A stretch of 64,000 nt of DNA, taken from the NCBI GenBank assembly GCA_028693235.1, contig JAQUVW010000003.1, positions 308,017 through 372,016 on the forward strand, given 5' to 3'. This document shows, piece by piece, positions 48,666 to 57,308 of this stretch (positions are counted from its first letter, which is position 1; every line of letters begins with the position of its first letter). The position numbers and the translations under genes are program-made. This DNA comes from Candidatus Gastranaerophilales bacterium. Its GTDB lineage: Bacteria; Cyanobacteriota; Vampirovibrionia; Gastranaerophilales; Gastranaerophilaceae. The notes below the pieces were generated by a model. It saw only the letters and a program-made list of their open reading frames with translations. It searched no databases and was not told where the DNA came from.

Positions 48666-51017
48666 ATGCAAGTCAATTTTAATAATAGTGTAAATAAACT
48701 CAACCAAGTTCAATTAAAAAATACGAATACATACAAATACCATTCAAAACCAATTGCACCTGATACTTTTGAGCACAAAACTCAAAGTTTACAAAATTAC
48801 GATTATGAAATTTTCAAAAAAGGAAATTCCATTCAGCTGGTATCGTTTAAAGGTTTACAAGACCCCACGATTGTTAAAAACCCATCTATCCGTGCAGGAT
48901 TAGGAGATTCTCAAAATTATCAAGAGAATATAGCTCAAACGCAATCCATAAAAAGAGGCGAAAAACTCAATATTGAAGTTTTGCCCGATGAGCAATGCGG
49001 CTATGGAAAAATTGAAATTCAAACTAAAGACGGACTTATTTTAGGTCATCTTCCCGCCTCTGTTGAAAAGGCTCTCGGGAACACTATTGTTCAAAATCCT
49101 GATGACTTTTCAATAACTTTATACGGAACAACTCCCAATACCAAAAAAAATGCACCAAATGTCCTTATGGATATTGAATATAAAGGTGAAAATAAACCAC
49201 TTGTTCAACAAAAATTAAATACCTTATTATACAAAAATTCAATCACTCCAGAGCAAGTTTTACATAGAATTTTAGACTACAAAAAAGTCTTATACGGGGA
49301 TGAAATCGGTACTCAAAAAATTAAACAAACACAAAAAAATATAGATACGATTACGCAAGCTCTTGAAAACCCTAAAAATCAAAAAATATTATTAATCGGT
49401 CACAACAAACCGGATGGTGACACAATCGGTAGCTGTTTCGGATTAAAAGGAGCCCTCGACTACATGGGCAAAAACCAAGTTGATGTAGCGATAGATGATG
49501 TATGTGCAGGCTTTTTACGTAACGTCGTTGACTCCGATGAAATCAAAAAAAGCCCTCACTTTTTAGAATCTCTAAATGACGGAATCTCAAAAAAAACATC
49601 AACCTTGCTTGCCAAACCCAAATCAGTTGATACTTACGGTGAAATATTTGCATTAAACAAAGTCCAAAAATACTACAACGAAAATATAAAAACATTAAAT
49701 CCAAACGAAAAATATGATCTTGCTGTCTTTTTAGATGTCCCCAGCCCATCAAAAGTCAGCCCCGACATAAAAGAATATGCAAAAAATGCCAAAAACATAA
49801 TATATATAGATCACCACCCGTTTCAAAAAAATGAATGGCAAAAAGAAAAAGCAAAAGGTGGCGTAAATATTGATAAAGTAAAATCAAACGATTTGTTTTT
49901 ATCAGAGCACAAAGTCCCTGCAAACACAATGCTTGTAACCATAATTGTTGATAAATTATTCCCAAATCTTACACAAAAATTTAGGGACTCATACTACGCA
50001 GATGATGTTTCAAAATCTGACAGAGAAGCTATAAAGAAAATATCAGTCCCTCTTGTTGTAGGCACAATAACAGACACTTCAGGTTTTAGAAGGGGGATAA
50101 ATAAAGATATTGAAGACGAAAAACTACCTCCCGAAAAGAAAACGAGTTTTGCTCCAGCCGGGCTCTCTGACTGGCTCTTAAACCTCACAAACGGTGAAGT
50201 TACAAGAAGAAGCCTTAGAAAATCCATGCGATATGACCTTCCAAACAAAGATAATTTCTACTTTCCGCAAGATTTTGTAGACTTTTACAACACCGAAAAA
50301 GCCAACAACGACTCTCTTAACACAGCAATACCGGATGTTGATTCGTTATTTAAAAATACTTCAGATGAAAAATATGTAAAAATTGCAGAAGATGTTGCAA
50401 ACAATACAACCGTAGCAAAAGATATTGGGCTTGGGATTGTGAAAGTTCACCATAATTCTATGAAGAAATTCTTGAATGAATACGACCTCGACCGCCCAGA
50501 AATAAACATGAGGGACATAATAGGTGCCTATAAATACAACCCCACAATGCTTGCACTCAAATACTCAAGTCCTGACCCAAAACTTCAAGTCGACCCGAAA
50601 TATGCTAATGATAAAATAACAGCAATGATTCGTGAAGAAGAAATGGAAGGCGAACTAAATGCCGGCTATCAGCTCTCTGACAAGAATTCCCTAGGCTTTT
50701 CTTTCCGCTCTCAAGATGGGACAAATTACGCCGGAATTTTAGCAACTCTATTCGGTGGAGGCGGTCACCCATCTGCATCAGGTGCAACACTTTCTTTACC
50801 AAATTTAACTGCTGAATCAAAGCTCTCAGTTTCGATAAACGGCACTGAAACAAAAGATTATACCACAATATACAAAGCCTTAGAAAATAATTACGAGGTC
50901 AATTATACAAATGCCGAAAAACCTTCTTGCAAAATAGAGCTATCCATATCAGATAACGGTGACCCTATCTCTGATATAATTGAAAATGTCACTCGAGAGA
51001 TTAGACAAAATCAATAA
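48666..51017 (+). CDS. large DHH-family phosphoesterase with N-terminal extension
   Basis: 783 residues, more than twice NrnA. The first 230 or so residues are an unrecognised region that includes 'SIQLVSFKGLQDP' (the FxG-type motif of this lineage), 'EVLPDEQCGYGKIEIQTKDG' and 'LGHLPASVEKALGN'. The DHH domain follows: 'LLIGHNKPDGDTIGSCFGLK', 'DLAVFLDVPSPSK', 'IIYIDHHPFQKNEW' and 'VVGTITDTSGFRRGI'. An inserted helical region separates it from the DHHA1 motif 'LFGGGGHPSASGATLSLP'. It probably hydrolyses phosphodiesters (nanoRNA or cyclic dinucleotide) with manganese; substrate unknown. AGGGA lies about 10 bases before the ATG. A terminator follows. Confidence 0.85.
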   Translation: MQVNFNNSVNKLNQVQLKNTNTYKYHSKPIAPDTFEHKTQSLQNYDYEIFKKGNSIQLVSFKGLQDPTIVKNPSIRAGLGDSQNYQENIAQTQSIKRGEKLNIEVLPDEQCGYGKIEIQTKDGLILGHLPASVEKALGNTIVQNPDDFSITLYGTTPNTKKNAPNVLMDIEYKGENKPLVQQKLNTLLYKNSITPEQVLHRILDYKKVLYGDEIGTQKIKQTQKNIDTITQALENPKNQKILLIGHNKPDGDTIGSCFGLKGALDYMGKNQVDVAIDDVCAGFLRNVVDSDEIKKSPHFLESLNDGISKKTSTLLAKPKSVDTYGEIFALNKVQKYYNENIKTLNPNEKYDLAVFLDVPSPSKVSPDIKEYAKNAKNIIYIDHHPFQKNEWQKEKAKGGVNIDKVKSNDLFLSEHKVPANTMLVTIIVDKLFPNLTQKFRDSYYADDVSKSDREAIKKISVPLVVGTITDTSGFRRGINKDIEDEKLPPEKKTSFAPAGLSDWLLNLTNGEVTRRSLRKSMRYDLPNKDNFYFPQDFVDFYNTEKANNDSLNTAIPDVDSLFKNTSDEKYVKIAEDVANNTTVAKDIGLGIVKVHHNSMKKFLNEYDLDRPEINMRDIIGAYKYNPTMLALKYSSPDPKLQVDPKYANDKITAMIREEEMEGELNAGYQLSDKNSLGFSFRSQDGTNYAGILATLFGGGGHPSASGATLSLPNLTAESKLSVSINGTETKDYTTIYKALENNYEVNYTNAEKPSCKIELSISDNGDPISDIIENVTREIRQNQ

Positions 51018-51027
51018 TTTATAATAA

Positions 51028-51060
51028 AATCCCCTTATATATATATGGGGATTTTTATTT
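51028..51060 (+). terminator. terminator of the DHH gene, abutting the next start codon
   Basis: AATCCCC (51028-51034), 12-base AT loop, GGGGATT (51047-51053), then TTTATTT ending at the ATG 51061. The following gene has no Shine-Dalgarno, so the hairpin or a promoter inside it must control that gene. Confidence 0.8.
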
Positions 51061-51687
51061 ATGATTTTAAAAATATTTAATACTGGCGTTTTTGGCGTTA
51101 ATACTTACGTTTTGATTGATGAAAAATCAAAAGAAGCTCTCATTATTGACCTCGGAGGAGATTTTGAAAAAATAAATAAATACATCAAAGAGCAAAATGC
51201 AAACTTAAAATTCATACTAAACACCCACGGTCACTTTGACCACATAATGGGCGATGTTGACGTTCAAACAGATAAAATAAAAGTTCCTGTTTATATGCAC
51301 AAAGATGACTTAGACCACGCAGAAAATATAAGCCAAACAGTAAAAGACCTCGGATTTGCAGACGAATGGAAAAAAATAACGATTGACCATTTCTTAGATG
51401 AAAATTCCGATATAAAACTAGGAAATATTCCGATAAAAATCTTTCATACCCCCGGACACACTAAAGGTGGTGTTTCATACCTTATTGAAGACAAAGTCTT
51501 TGTTGGCGACACCCTTTTTAACAACTCAATCGGTAGAACCGATTTTGCCTATGGTGACTTCAATACTCTCATCAACAGCATCAAAACAAAATTAATGCCA
51601 CTTGATAACAACATAACCGTCTACCCCGGTCACGGTCCTTCTACAACTATTGGCGAAGAAAGATTACATAATCCCTATTTGCAATAA
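51061..51687 (+). CDS. metallo-beta-lactamase-fold hydrolase (GloB-like)
   Basis: 208 residues. Zinc ligands 'LNTHGHFDHIMGDVDV' (HxHxDH), 'FHTPGHTKGGVSYLI', 'VFVGDTLFNNSIGRTDF' and 'VYPGHGPSTTIGEE' match the small single-domain glyoxalase II-like group often annotated as MBL-fold hydrolases. The probable role is thioester or related ester hydrolysis in the cytosol. It starts immediately after the T-rich tail of a terminator. Transcription may begin from TATAAT (51020-51025) or the TATATA run in the loop, giving a very short leader. Confidence 0.88.
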   Translation: MILKIFNTGVFGVNTYVLIDEKSKEALIIDLGGDFEKINKYIKEQNANLKFILNTHGHFDHIMGDVDVQTDKIKVPVYMHKDDLDHAENISQTVKDLGFADEWKKITIDHFLDENSDIKLGNIPIKIFHTPGHTKGGVSYLIEDKVFVGDTLFNNSIGRTDFAYGDFNTLINSIKTKLMPLDNNITVYPGHGPSTTIGEERLHNPYLQ

Positions 51688-51760
51688 TATATCTATATTT
51701 AAGCAATTATTTCACCCAAAATGTTTTTATATAAATAAGAACTGTAAACAAGGGGATTTT

Positions 51761-52495
51761 ATGCCGGATTTATTTGATAATATTCTGAATTTTATATTTG
51801 AATTACAAAAGAAATTCTATCAAAAAAAATATAAGAAACTGCACGCTCAATCAAATATGGTATTTAAAGATTCAACCACAACAACCTCTATGAACGGTGC
51901 TTGCACTCTTAAATTGACTACAAAAACAGAAGCAAACAAAGCTAAAGTCAATTTAACGGCAAAAGAAATAATCAAAAAGAATATTAAAACACCTGAAAAG
52001 TTATTAGACCTTATTCAAGCAAAAGGTACAAAAGTATATAAATTTGCAATTGCTGAAAAAGTACTCGGAATTATCGGCGAAGAAGAAGGCTTCATAACTC
52101 CTTTAAAGGGGCTCAATGCAATATTCTTAAACCTCTGTATCGGGATTTTTTGCGAGAAAAAAATAAATCTTAACACCGAAACAAAAGAAATGTTTATTAT
52201 GAGGAATTTGCCTGTAGATATATATGTAATGTCGCACCAATTCCACAAATGGTATGGCTACAAAATGCACCTTCCAGGCTATGACGCAGATACCCAAAGG
52301 AAATTTAAACACATATACAAAACCTTTGACGATGCTGAAATAAAAGAATTTTCTATGGCAGAAGTTATATCTTTAAAAGAAGCTGTCGCAAGAAACGTTG
52401 AATCTATAGATTTTGTTGTTGAGCTGGCAAAAGAATACGATGGCTCAAAAAAATCACTTGCTAAAATAAAAACGCAAAAAGGAGCTTGTATCTAA
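51761..52495 (+). CDS. hypothetical protein
   Basis: 244 residues from ATG 51761, preceded by AAGGGG; a longer in-frame ORF opens at 51650 but overlaps the previous gene. Not recognised. N-terminal aromatic/basic helix ('LFDNILNFIFELQKKFYQKK'), a Thr/Ser patch ('DSTTTTSMNGA'), then a mostly helical body with 'LLDLIQAKGTKVYKFAIAEK', 'NLPVDIYVMSHQFHKWYGYK' and 'FVVELAKEYDGSKKSLAKIK'. No transmembrane segment, signal peptide or known catalytic motif stands out. It converges on the SprA-like gene with a 4-base overlap. Confidence 0.65.
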   Translation: MPDLFDNILNFIFELQKKFYQKKYKKLHAQSNMVFKDSTTTTSMNGACTLKLTTKTEANKAKVNLTAKEIIKKNIKTPEKLLDLIQAKGTKVYKFAIAEKVLGIIGEEEGFITPLKGLNAIFLNLCIGIFCEKKINLNTETKEMFIMRNLPVDIYVMSHQFHKWYGYKMHLPGYDADTQRKFKHIYKTFDDAEIKEFSMAEVISLKEAVARNVESIDFVVELAKEYDGSKKSLAKIKTQKGACI

Positions 52496-53010
52496 AGCCC
52501 AATATTGCTTAATACTCGTGATTTTGGCGTTTTATTAAAATCAGGTACTTCGGCAATTTCAGGCAGTTCAAAAACGTCCACTGTATCCTGATTGTTTTTT
52601 ACGCTCAAATTATTGTTTTCATCAGAAGCTTGACTTGAGTCTTTATCAGTTGAGTTTTCTGTTTTGCTTTCTGACTCTGCTGAAGGGGAAGTAAAATTGA
52701 CATCTTCCATCTTTTGCTTATTAACTTTTTGGCTATATTCTGTAATCATTCGCTGTGCATCTTGAGCGACCTTCATATCTTGACTTGAAGGTTCAGCAGG
52801 TGCCAAAGCCGCATTTCGCAAAGTCTGAGCTTTTGCTAAATTATCAGAATAATCATCTGTCGGCGTAAAACCGATTTGCACCTCTCCGGCAACAGCGTAA
52901 TTTTTGCCGTCAGGACCTTTCTCATAATCGAAAGTAGCAGGCGTAACATTCAAAGAACGGCCGGCAGAAATGTGAGCCTGTTCGTGTGCCCTTACTTTCT
53001 GGTCGTCCAT
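52492..53010 (-). CDS. SprA-related metalloprotease-like protein, 3' part after the frameshift
   Basis: 172 residues from ATG 53010, but the frame is open back to 53073 and encodes 'LASNDLSDEQKQKVAELK' just before 'MDDQKVRAHEQAHISAG'. This matches how SprA-related proteins read: a charged helix, then the zinc motif HEQAH and 'GPDGKNYAVAGEVQIGFTPT'. The region after that is Ala/Gln-rich, then disordered. It almost certainly belongs to the same protein as the 93-residue ORF upstream (53061-53342), joined by a -1 shift at an A9 run. On its own this fragment starts inside the conserved helix. The predicted role is a zinc-dependent protease of unknown target. Confidence 0.75.
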   Translation of the reverse strand: MDDQKVRAHEQAHISAGRSLNVTPATFDYEKGPDGKNYAVAGEVQIGFTPTDDYSDNLAKAQTLRNAALAPAEPSSQDMKVAQDAQRMITEYSQKVNKQKMEDVNFTSPSAESESKTENSTDKDSSQASDENNNLSVKNNQDTVDVFELPEIAEVPDFNKTPKSRVLSNIGL

Positions 53011-53060
53011 TTTTAACTCTGCGACTTTTTGCTTTTGCTCGTCACTTAAATCATTTGATG

Positions 53061-53342
53061 CTAAGGTTTTTTTTTAGTTTCATCTTCCGGCTTGTCTTGA
53101 GATTTTTGTTCGCCGGTATGAGAAGACTCAGTGTTAGCTTTTTCAGATTTTAATTTATCCTGAGCAGCTTGAGAAATTTGAGCAGTATCTTGAATTTCGT
53201 CTTCTTTATAAGCATCTTGTGACATTTTGGTGACAGGGTCAGCATTCTTGTCTGTAACGTACCCTGTTTGGTTTACGTTATAGAGCATTCCGCCATATAG
53301 ACCGGACGTATAAGAATTTACTTGACTAAACATATCACTCAT
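53061..53342 (-). CDS. SprA-related protein, 5' part before the frameshift
   Basis: 93 residues, ending 'DETKKKP' at a TAG just after nine As (53067-53075). The N-terminus 'MSDMFSQVNSYTSGLYGG' is followed by an acidic/Gln linker ('ISQAAQDKLKSEKANTESSH'), as in the disordered leader of SprA-related proteins. It has no domain of its own. A -1 shift on the A-run (slippery A-AAA-AAA) joins it exactly to the downstream frame that carries HEQAH. Whether the shift is programmed, transcriptional slippage, a sequencing slip or a true mutation cannot be told from sequence alone. Confidence 0.7.
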   Translation of the reverse strand: MSDMFSQVNSYTSGLYGGMLYNVNQTGYVTDKNADPVTKMSQDAYKEDEIQDTAQISQAAQDKLKSEKANTESSHTGEQKSQDKPEDETKKKP

Positions 53343-53449
53343 ATCATGAGTATAGCTCTTATTTCAAGTAGTTTCAAGGGTAAACCGACAATAATTAACT
53401 TTCGTTAAGATTGGTAAAAAAAGAAAAAATTTTACTAAAAAAAAGCCTT

Positions 53450-53478
53450 GCCAGAAAGCAAAAATAAGCTTACAATTA
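53450..53478 (+). promoter_or_regulatory. hppA promoter
   Basis: TTGCCA (53450-53455), exactly 17 bases, TACAAT (53473-53478); start site near 53485, about 60 bases before the hppA ATG. Confidence 0.7.
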
Positions 53479-53544
53479 ATCATTATCGAGTGAATAAATA
53501 AACAGTAAAAAACTGTTTTTGGTAGATAGTAAAAGGAGAAGGAA

Positions 53545-55977
53545 ATGCATCTAACAAAATTCTTTTCGTCTATGAAATCAATGTGGATTATGTTTTTCAC
53601 AATGTGTTTCATGACTGCTCCTGCATTTGCGAGCGAGGCTAATCTTGTCGTTCCGAATATTGCAGCAGCAAACCCGTTCTACTACAAATTGCTACTTGTA
53701 GGCATCGGGGTCTCTGTTTTAGGCTTGCTTTGGGGGCTTAAAGCATTTTTAGACGTCAAAAAACTTAAAGCTTTTAAAGCAATGGCTGACGTCGGCAACA
53801 CCATTTTTGAAACTTGTAAAACTTATCTTATACAACAAGGTAAATTCTTATTAGTTTTAGAAGTCTTAATCGGTATTTGTATAGCATTCTATTTCGGTTG
53901 CTTGCAACATATGGGCTGGCATGGTGTTCTTATCATCTTAGGTTGGTCTGTTATCGGTATCTTGGGCTCTTATGGAGTCGCTTGGTTCGGTATTAGAATG
54001 AATACTCTTGCTAATGCAAGAACTGCGTTTGCTTCTCTTGAAGGTAAACCTCTAAATATTTTAAATATTCCTTTAAAAGCCGGTATGAGCATCGGCGTAT
54101 TACTTGTAAGTGTCGAATTAATTATGATGCTTACAATTTTATTATTTATCCCCGGAAACCTTGCAGGTGCTTGTTTTATTGGATTTGCAATCGGTGAATC
54201 CCTAGGTGCATCAGCATTACGTGTTGCAGGTGGTATTTTTACAAAAATAGCTGACATCGGCTCTGACCTTATGAAAATCCAATTCGGCATCAAAGAAGAT
54301 GACCCGAGAAACCCCGGCGTAATAGCAGATTGCACAGGTGATAATGCTGGAGACTCTATCGGACCTACAGCTGACGGATTTGAAACATACGGCGTTACAG
54401 GTGTAGCCCTAGTTAGTTTCATTTTGTTAGGCGTTTTACATCCTGAAAATCAAATTATGCTTTTAACTTGGATTTTCGTAATGAGATTCTTAATGATTAT
54501 TACCTCTGTTGTTGCCTATGGTATCAACAACGTAGTAAGCAACGTTTTCTATGGCAAAAATCCAAAACTTGACTTTGAAGCACCTTTAACTAACTTGGTT
54601 TGGATTACTTCAGTTCTTTCAATTTGCATGACATTCGGTGTTAGTAAATACTTATTAGCTCCAATGGGTGGAAATTTATGGCTTGTACTTTCAATTATCA
54701 TCTCTTGCGGAACTTTAGGAGCAGCATTGATTCCTGAATTTACAAAAGTATTTACAAGCCCTAAAGCTAAACATACACAAGAAGTCGTTACTGCTTCAAG
54801 AGAAGGCGGAGCTTCTTTAACTATCCTTTCAGGAATAGTTTCTGGAAACTTCTCTGCATTCTGGATTGGTGCCGTAATCGTATTTTTAATGGCTATAGCT
54901 TACGCTGCAAGCCTCTATATTCCTCAGGACATAATGATTTATTCATCAGTATTTGCATTTGGTCTTGTTGCTTTCGGTTTCTTAGGAATGGGACCAGTGA
55001 CTATTGCTGTTGACAGCTACGGACCTGTAACTGATAACGCTCAATCAGTTTATGAATTATCTTTGATTGAAGAAAATCCTAATGCAGCAGAAGAAATTGA
55101 AAAAGAATACGGTTTCAAACCTGACTTTGAAAGTGCTAAACAATATCTTGAAGAAAATGACGGTGCTGGTAACACCTTCAAAGCAACTTCAAAACCTGTA
55201 TTAATAGGTACTGCGGTAGTTGGTGCTACAACAATGATTTTCTCTTTGATTTTGGTAATCAAAGAAACATTGGGTATCCAACCTGAAGCCGTCTTGAACC
55301 TATTAAATCCATATACTTTACTTGGATTATTAACAGGTGGTGCGGTTATTTACTGGTTCTCAGGAGCTTCTATGCAGGCAGTTACAACAGGTGCATATAG
55401 TGCTGTTGAATATATTAAAAAACATATTAAATTGGGCAATGAAGACGAAAAATCTGCAAATCTTGAAAACTCAAAAGAAGTTGTTAAAATTTGTACTCAA
55501 TATGCTCAAAAAGGTATGTGGAATATATTCATCGCATTGTTCTCATTTGCATTGGCATTCGCTTGCTTGTCAGCACCTTTAGCATCAAATAATCACCCTG
55601 TTTCATTCTTCATAAGTTATTTGATTGCAATAGCTGTATTCGGCTTGTTCCAAGCTGTATTTATGGCAAACGCCGGCGGTTGCTGGGATAACGCAAAGAA
55701 AATCGTTGAAGTTGACCTTAAAGAAAAAGGTACACCATTGCATGATGCTACTGTCATTGGTGATACGGTAGGCGACCCATTTAAAGACACATCATCTGTA
55801 GCGATGAATCCGATTATCAAATTCACAACTTTGTTCGGACTTTTAGCTATGGAAATCTCAATTAACGAATCCTTCAGAGCTTTCGCTCCGAAAGTAGGTA
55901 TCGTACTTTTGGTAATCGCTTTGATATTCGTATGGCGTACATTCTATGCAATGAGAATTCCGACAGATAAAGATTAA
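53545..55977 (+). CDS. hppA: membrane-bound proton(/sodium)-translocating pyrophosphatase, divergent type
   Basis: 810 residues with about 16 membrane helices. It couples pyrophosphate hydrolysis to ion export. The substrate-site segment reads 'DIGSDLMKIQFGIKEDDPRN', then 'ADCTGDNAGDSIGPTADGFE' and 'TYGVTGVAL', in place of the common DVGADLVGKVE and DNVGDCAGMGADLFESY. The C-terminal 'VIGDTVGDPFKDTSSVAMNP' is canonical. Lys occurs at the potassium-independence position ('AGNTFKATSK'). These changes put it in the evolutionarily divergent mPPase group, some of which are sodium-regulated proton pumps. The N-terminus has an apparent signal peptide ('FMTAPAFASEA'). AAGGAG is six bases before ATG; a strong terminator follows. 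Confidence 0.95.
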   Translation: MHLTKFFSSMKSMWIMFFTMCFMTAPAFASEANLVVPNIAAANPFYYKLLLVGIGVSVLGLLWGLKAFLDVKKLKAFKAMADVGNTIFETCKTYLIQQGKFLLVLEVLIGICIAFYFGCLQHMGWHGVLIILGWSVIGILGSYGVAWFGIRMNTLANARTAFASLEGKPLNILNIPLKAGMSIGVLLVSVELIMMLTILLFIPGNLAGACFIGFAIGESLGASALRVAGGIFTKIADIGSDLMKIQFGIKEDDPRNPGVIADCTGDNAGDSIGPTADGFETYGVTGVALVSFILLGVLHPENQIMLLTWIFVMRFLMIITSVVAYGINNVVSNVFYGKNPKLDFEAPLTNLVWITSVLSICMTFGVSKYLLAPMGGNLWLVLSIIISCGTLGAALIPEFTKVFTSPKAKHTQEVVTASREGGASLTILSGIVSGNFSAFWIGAVIVFLMAIAYAASLYIPQDIMIYSSVFAFGLVAFGFLGMGPVTIAVDSYGPVTDNAQSVYELSLIEENPNAAEEIEKEYGFKPDFESAKQYLEENDGAGNTFKATSKPVLIGTAVVGATTMIFSLILVIKETLGIQPEAVLNLLNPYTLLGLLTGGAVIYWFSGASMQAVTTGAYSAVEYIKKHIKLGNEDEKSANLENSKEVVKICTQYAQKGMWNIFIALFSFALAFACLSAPLASNNHPVSFFISYLIAIAVFGLFQAVFMANAGGCWDNAKKIVEVDLKEKGTPLHDATVIGDTVGDPFKDTSSVAMNPIIKFTTLFGLLAMEISINESFRAFAPKVGIVLLVIALIFVWRTFYAMRIPTDKD

Positions 55978-55994
55978 TCTTTATTTTAAAGAGA

Positions 55995-56027
55995 AACTGC
56001 TCCGAGAAATCGGGGCAGTTTTTTTAG
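55995..56027 (+). terminator. terminator of hppA
   Basis: AACTGCTCCGA (55995-56005), loop GAAA, TCGGGGCAGTT (56010-56020), then five more Ts. One T-G wobble in an 11-base stem. Confidence 0.92.
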
Positions 56028-56033
56028 CAATAA

Positions 56034-56069
56034 AAAACAAAAAAGTGAAACCAAACCGATTTCACTTTT
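56034..56069 (-). terminator. terminator of the pentapeptide/response-regulator operon
   Basis: Minus-strand AAAAGTGAAA (56069-56060), 9-base loop, TTTCACTTTT (56050-56041), followed by TTGTTTTTT. It sits back-to-back with the hppA terminator. Confidence 0.88.
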
Positions 56070-56092
56070 ATAAGATTAATATCTTTTGTTAA

Positions 56093-56623
56093 TTAATATT
56101 CTTCAACAGGGACATCATCTTCATCTTCTAAGGAAGATAAATCTTTTGAATAAGAAGTATCAAAATCATCAGGAAGCAAATCTGAATCAGGCCAAACAGT
56201 AGAGTCATCGCTTCTTGAAGCCATTAAGTTTTCAGCACTTGTTAAGTCTGAATTAGTCAAATCTGCTTCAACTAAAATAGCCCCCGCCATATCAGCATCT
56301 GTAAAATTACAATAATCGACGACTGCAAAACTAAAATCCGTACCGTTCAACAAAGCATCTGTAAAATCACTTTCAACAACATTTGAGCGAGTAAAATCAA
56401 CAGATTTCAAATCACAATTATTAAAAGTTACTTCAGTTAAATGACTTTCGTTAAAAGAACTGCCTGACAAATCCGCATTAGAAAAATCTATTCCTTCGAT
56501 ATTAGAATTAGAAAAATCCAACTCAGACAAATCCAGTTCTTCATCTCCGATTGTACCTTTAAATGTCTTGTACTCATCGGGATTGTTCAAAATCATTTCT
56601 AACAATTCATCTTTTGAATGCAT
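56093..56623 (-). CDS. pentapeptide-repeat protein
   Basis: 176 residues from ATG 56623, where AAGGAG lies six bases upstream; an in-frame ATG seven codons earlier lies before that site. From residue 25 to about 130 there are about 18 A(D/N)LxX-type repeats: 'LDFSNSNIEGIDFSNADLSG', 'VTFNNCDLKSVDFTRSNVVE', 'ADMAGAILVEADLTNSDLTS'. They should fold into a right-handed quadrilateral beta-helix. The C-terminus is acidic ('DVPVEEY'). Function is not predictable; some relatives mimic DNA to protect gyrase. Its ribosome site overlaps the stop of the upstream response regulator, so the two are coupled. Confidence 0.88.
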   Translation of the reverse strand: MHSKDELLEMILNNPDEYKTFKGTIGDEELDLSELDFSNSNIEGIDFSNADLSGSSFNESHLTEVTFNNCDLKSVDFTRSNVVESDFTDALLNGTDFSFAVVDYCNFTDADMAGAILVEADLTNSDLTSAENLMASRSDDSTVWPDSDLLPDDFDTSYSKDLSSLEDEDDVPVEEY

Positions 56624-56633
56624 GTCATTCTCC

Positions 56634-57266
56634 TTAATCATCAATTATTTTCATTTGCATTGCCAACAATACGGCTTGGGTTCTATTAGAAACTTTGAGT
56701 TTTTTGAATATACTATTCAAATGTGTTTTAACAGTAACTTCTCTAACAAATAATTTTTCAGAAATAGTAGCATTACTGGCACCTTTAGCAACCATTTTGA
56801 GGACTTCTTTTTCGCGAGCTGTCAATGGTTCTATATCGCCTTCAATAGAAAAAGAGTAGTCTACATTTTTGTTTTTATTTTTTTGCCAACTTGAACGTCT
56901 TAGCAGGGCTTCAATTCTTGCTAACAGATTTGGCAAGATAAAAGGTTTGGTAATATAGTCATCGGCACCAAATTTCAGACCTGATATTTGTTTTTGTTCT
57001 TCGTTAACAGCAGTAATCATAATAACGGGAATTTCTTCTGTTTTTTTATTAGAGCGAATTGCTTTCAGTGTGTCCCAACCATCCATATTGGGCATCATCA
57101 CATCGAGTAATACCAAATCGTATGCAGTGTGGTTTTTAGCAAGCTTATTCATTGCTTTCAAGCCATCCGTTGCAACTTCTACCTCGTATCCGTACATCGG
57201 TAGGGCATCAGCCATATATTTTGGATTATCATCTATTATTAAGATTTTTGCTATTGATGAGGACAT
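56634..57266 (-). CDS. response regulator, REC plus LuxR-type HTH
   Basis: 210 residues. Receiver domain with 'ILIIDDNPKYM', phospho-acceptor Asp in 'YDLVLLDVMMPNMDGW', 'IMITAVNEEQ' and 'ADDYITKPFILPNLLARIEA'; then a LuxR HTH 'LTAREKEVLKMVAKGASNAT' and 'VTVKTHLNSIFKKLKVSNRT'. The receiver is of the OmpR-like kind joined to a NarL-type output, as in cyanobacterial Ycf29/NblR-like proteins. AGGAG precedes the ATG. It is followed by the pentapeptide gene and preceded by a second LuxR-type regulator. No cognate kinase is in the window. Confidence 0.93.
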   Translation of the reverse strand: MSSSIAKILIIDDNPKYMADALPMYGYEVEVATDGLKAMNKLAKNHTAYDLVLLDVMMPNMDGWDTLKAIRSNKKTEEIPVIMITAVNEEQKQISGLKFGADDYITKPFILPNLLARIEALLRRSSWQKNKNKNVDYSFSIEGDIEPLTAREKEVLKMVAKGASNATISEKLFVREVTVKTHLNSIFKKLKVSNRTQAVLLAMQMKIIDD

Positions 57267-57308
57267 TTTTTCTCCTGCTAATTCTCAGAATATCTCTTCA
57301 TTTGTGAT

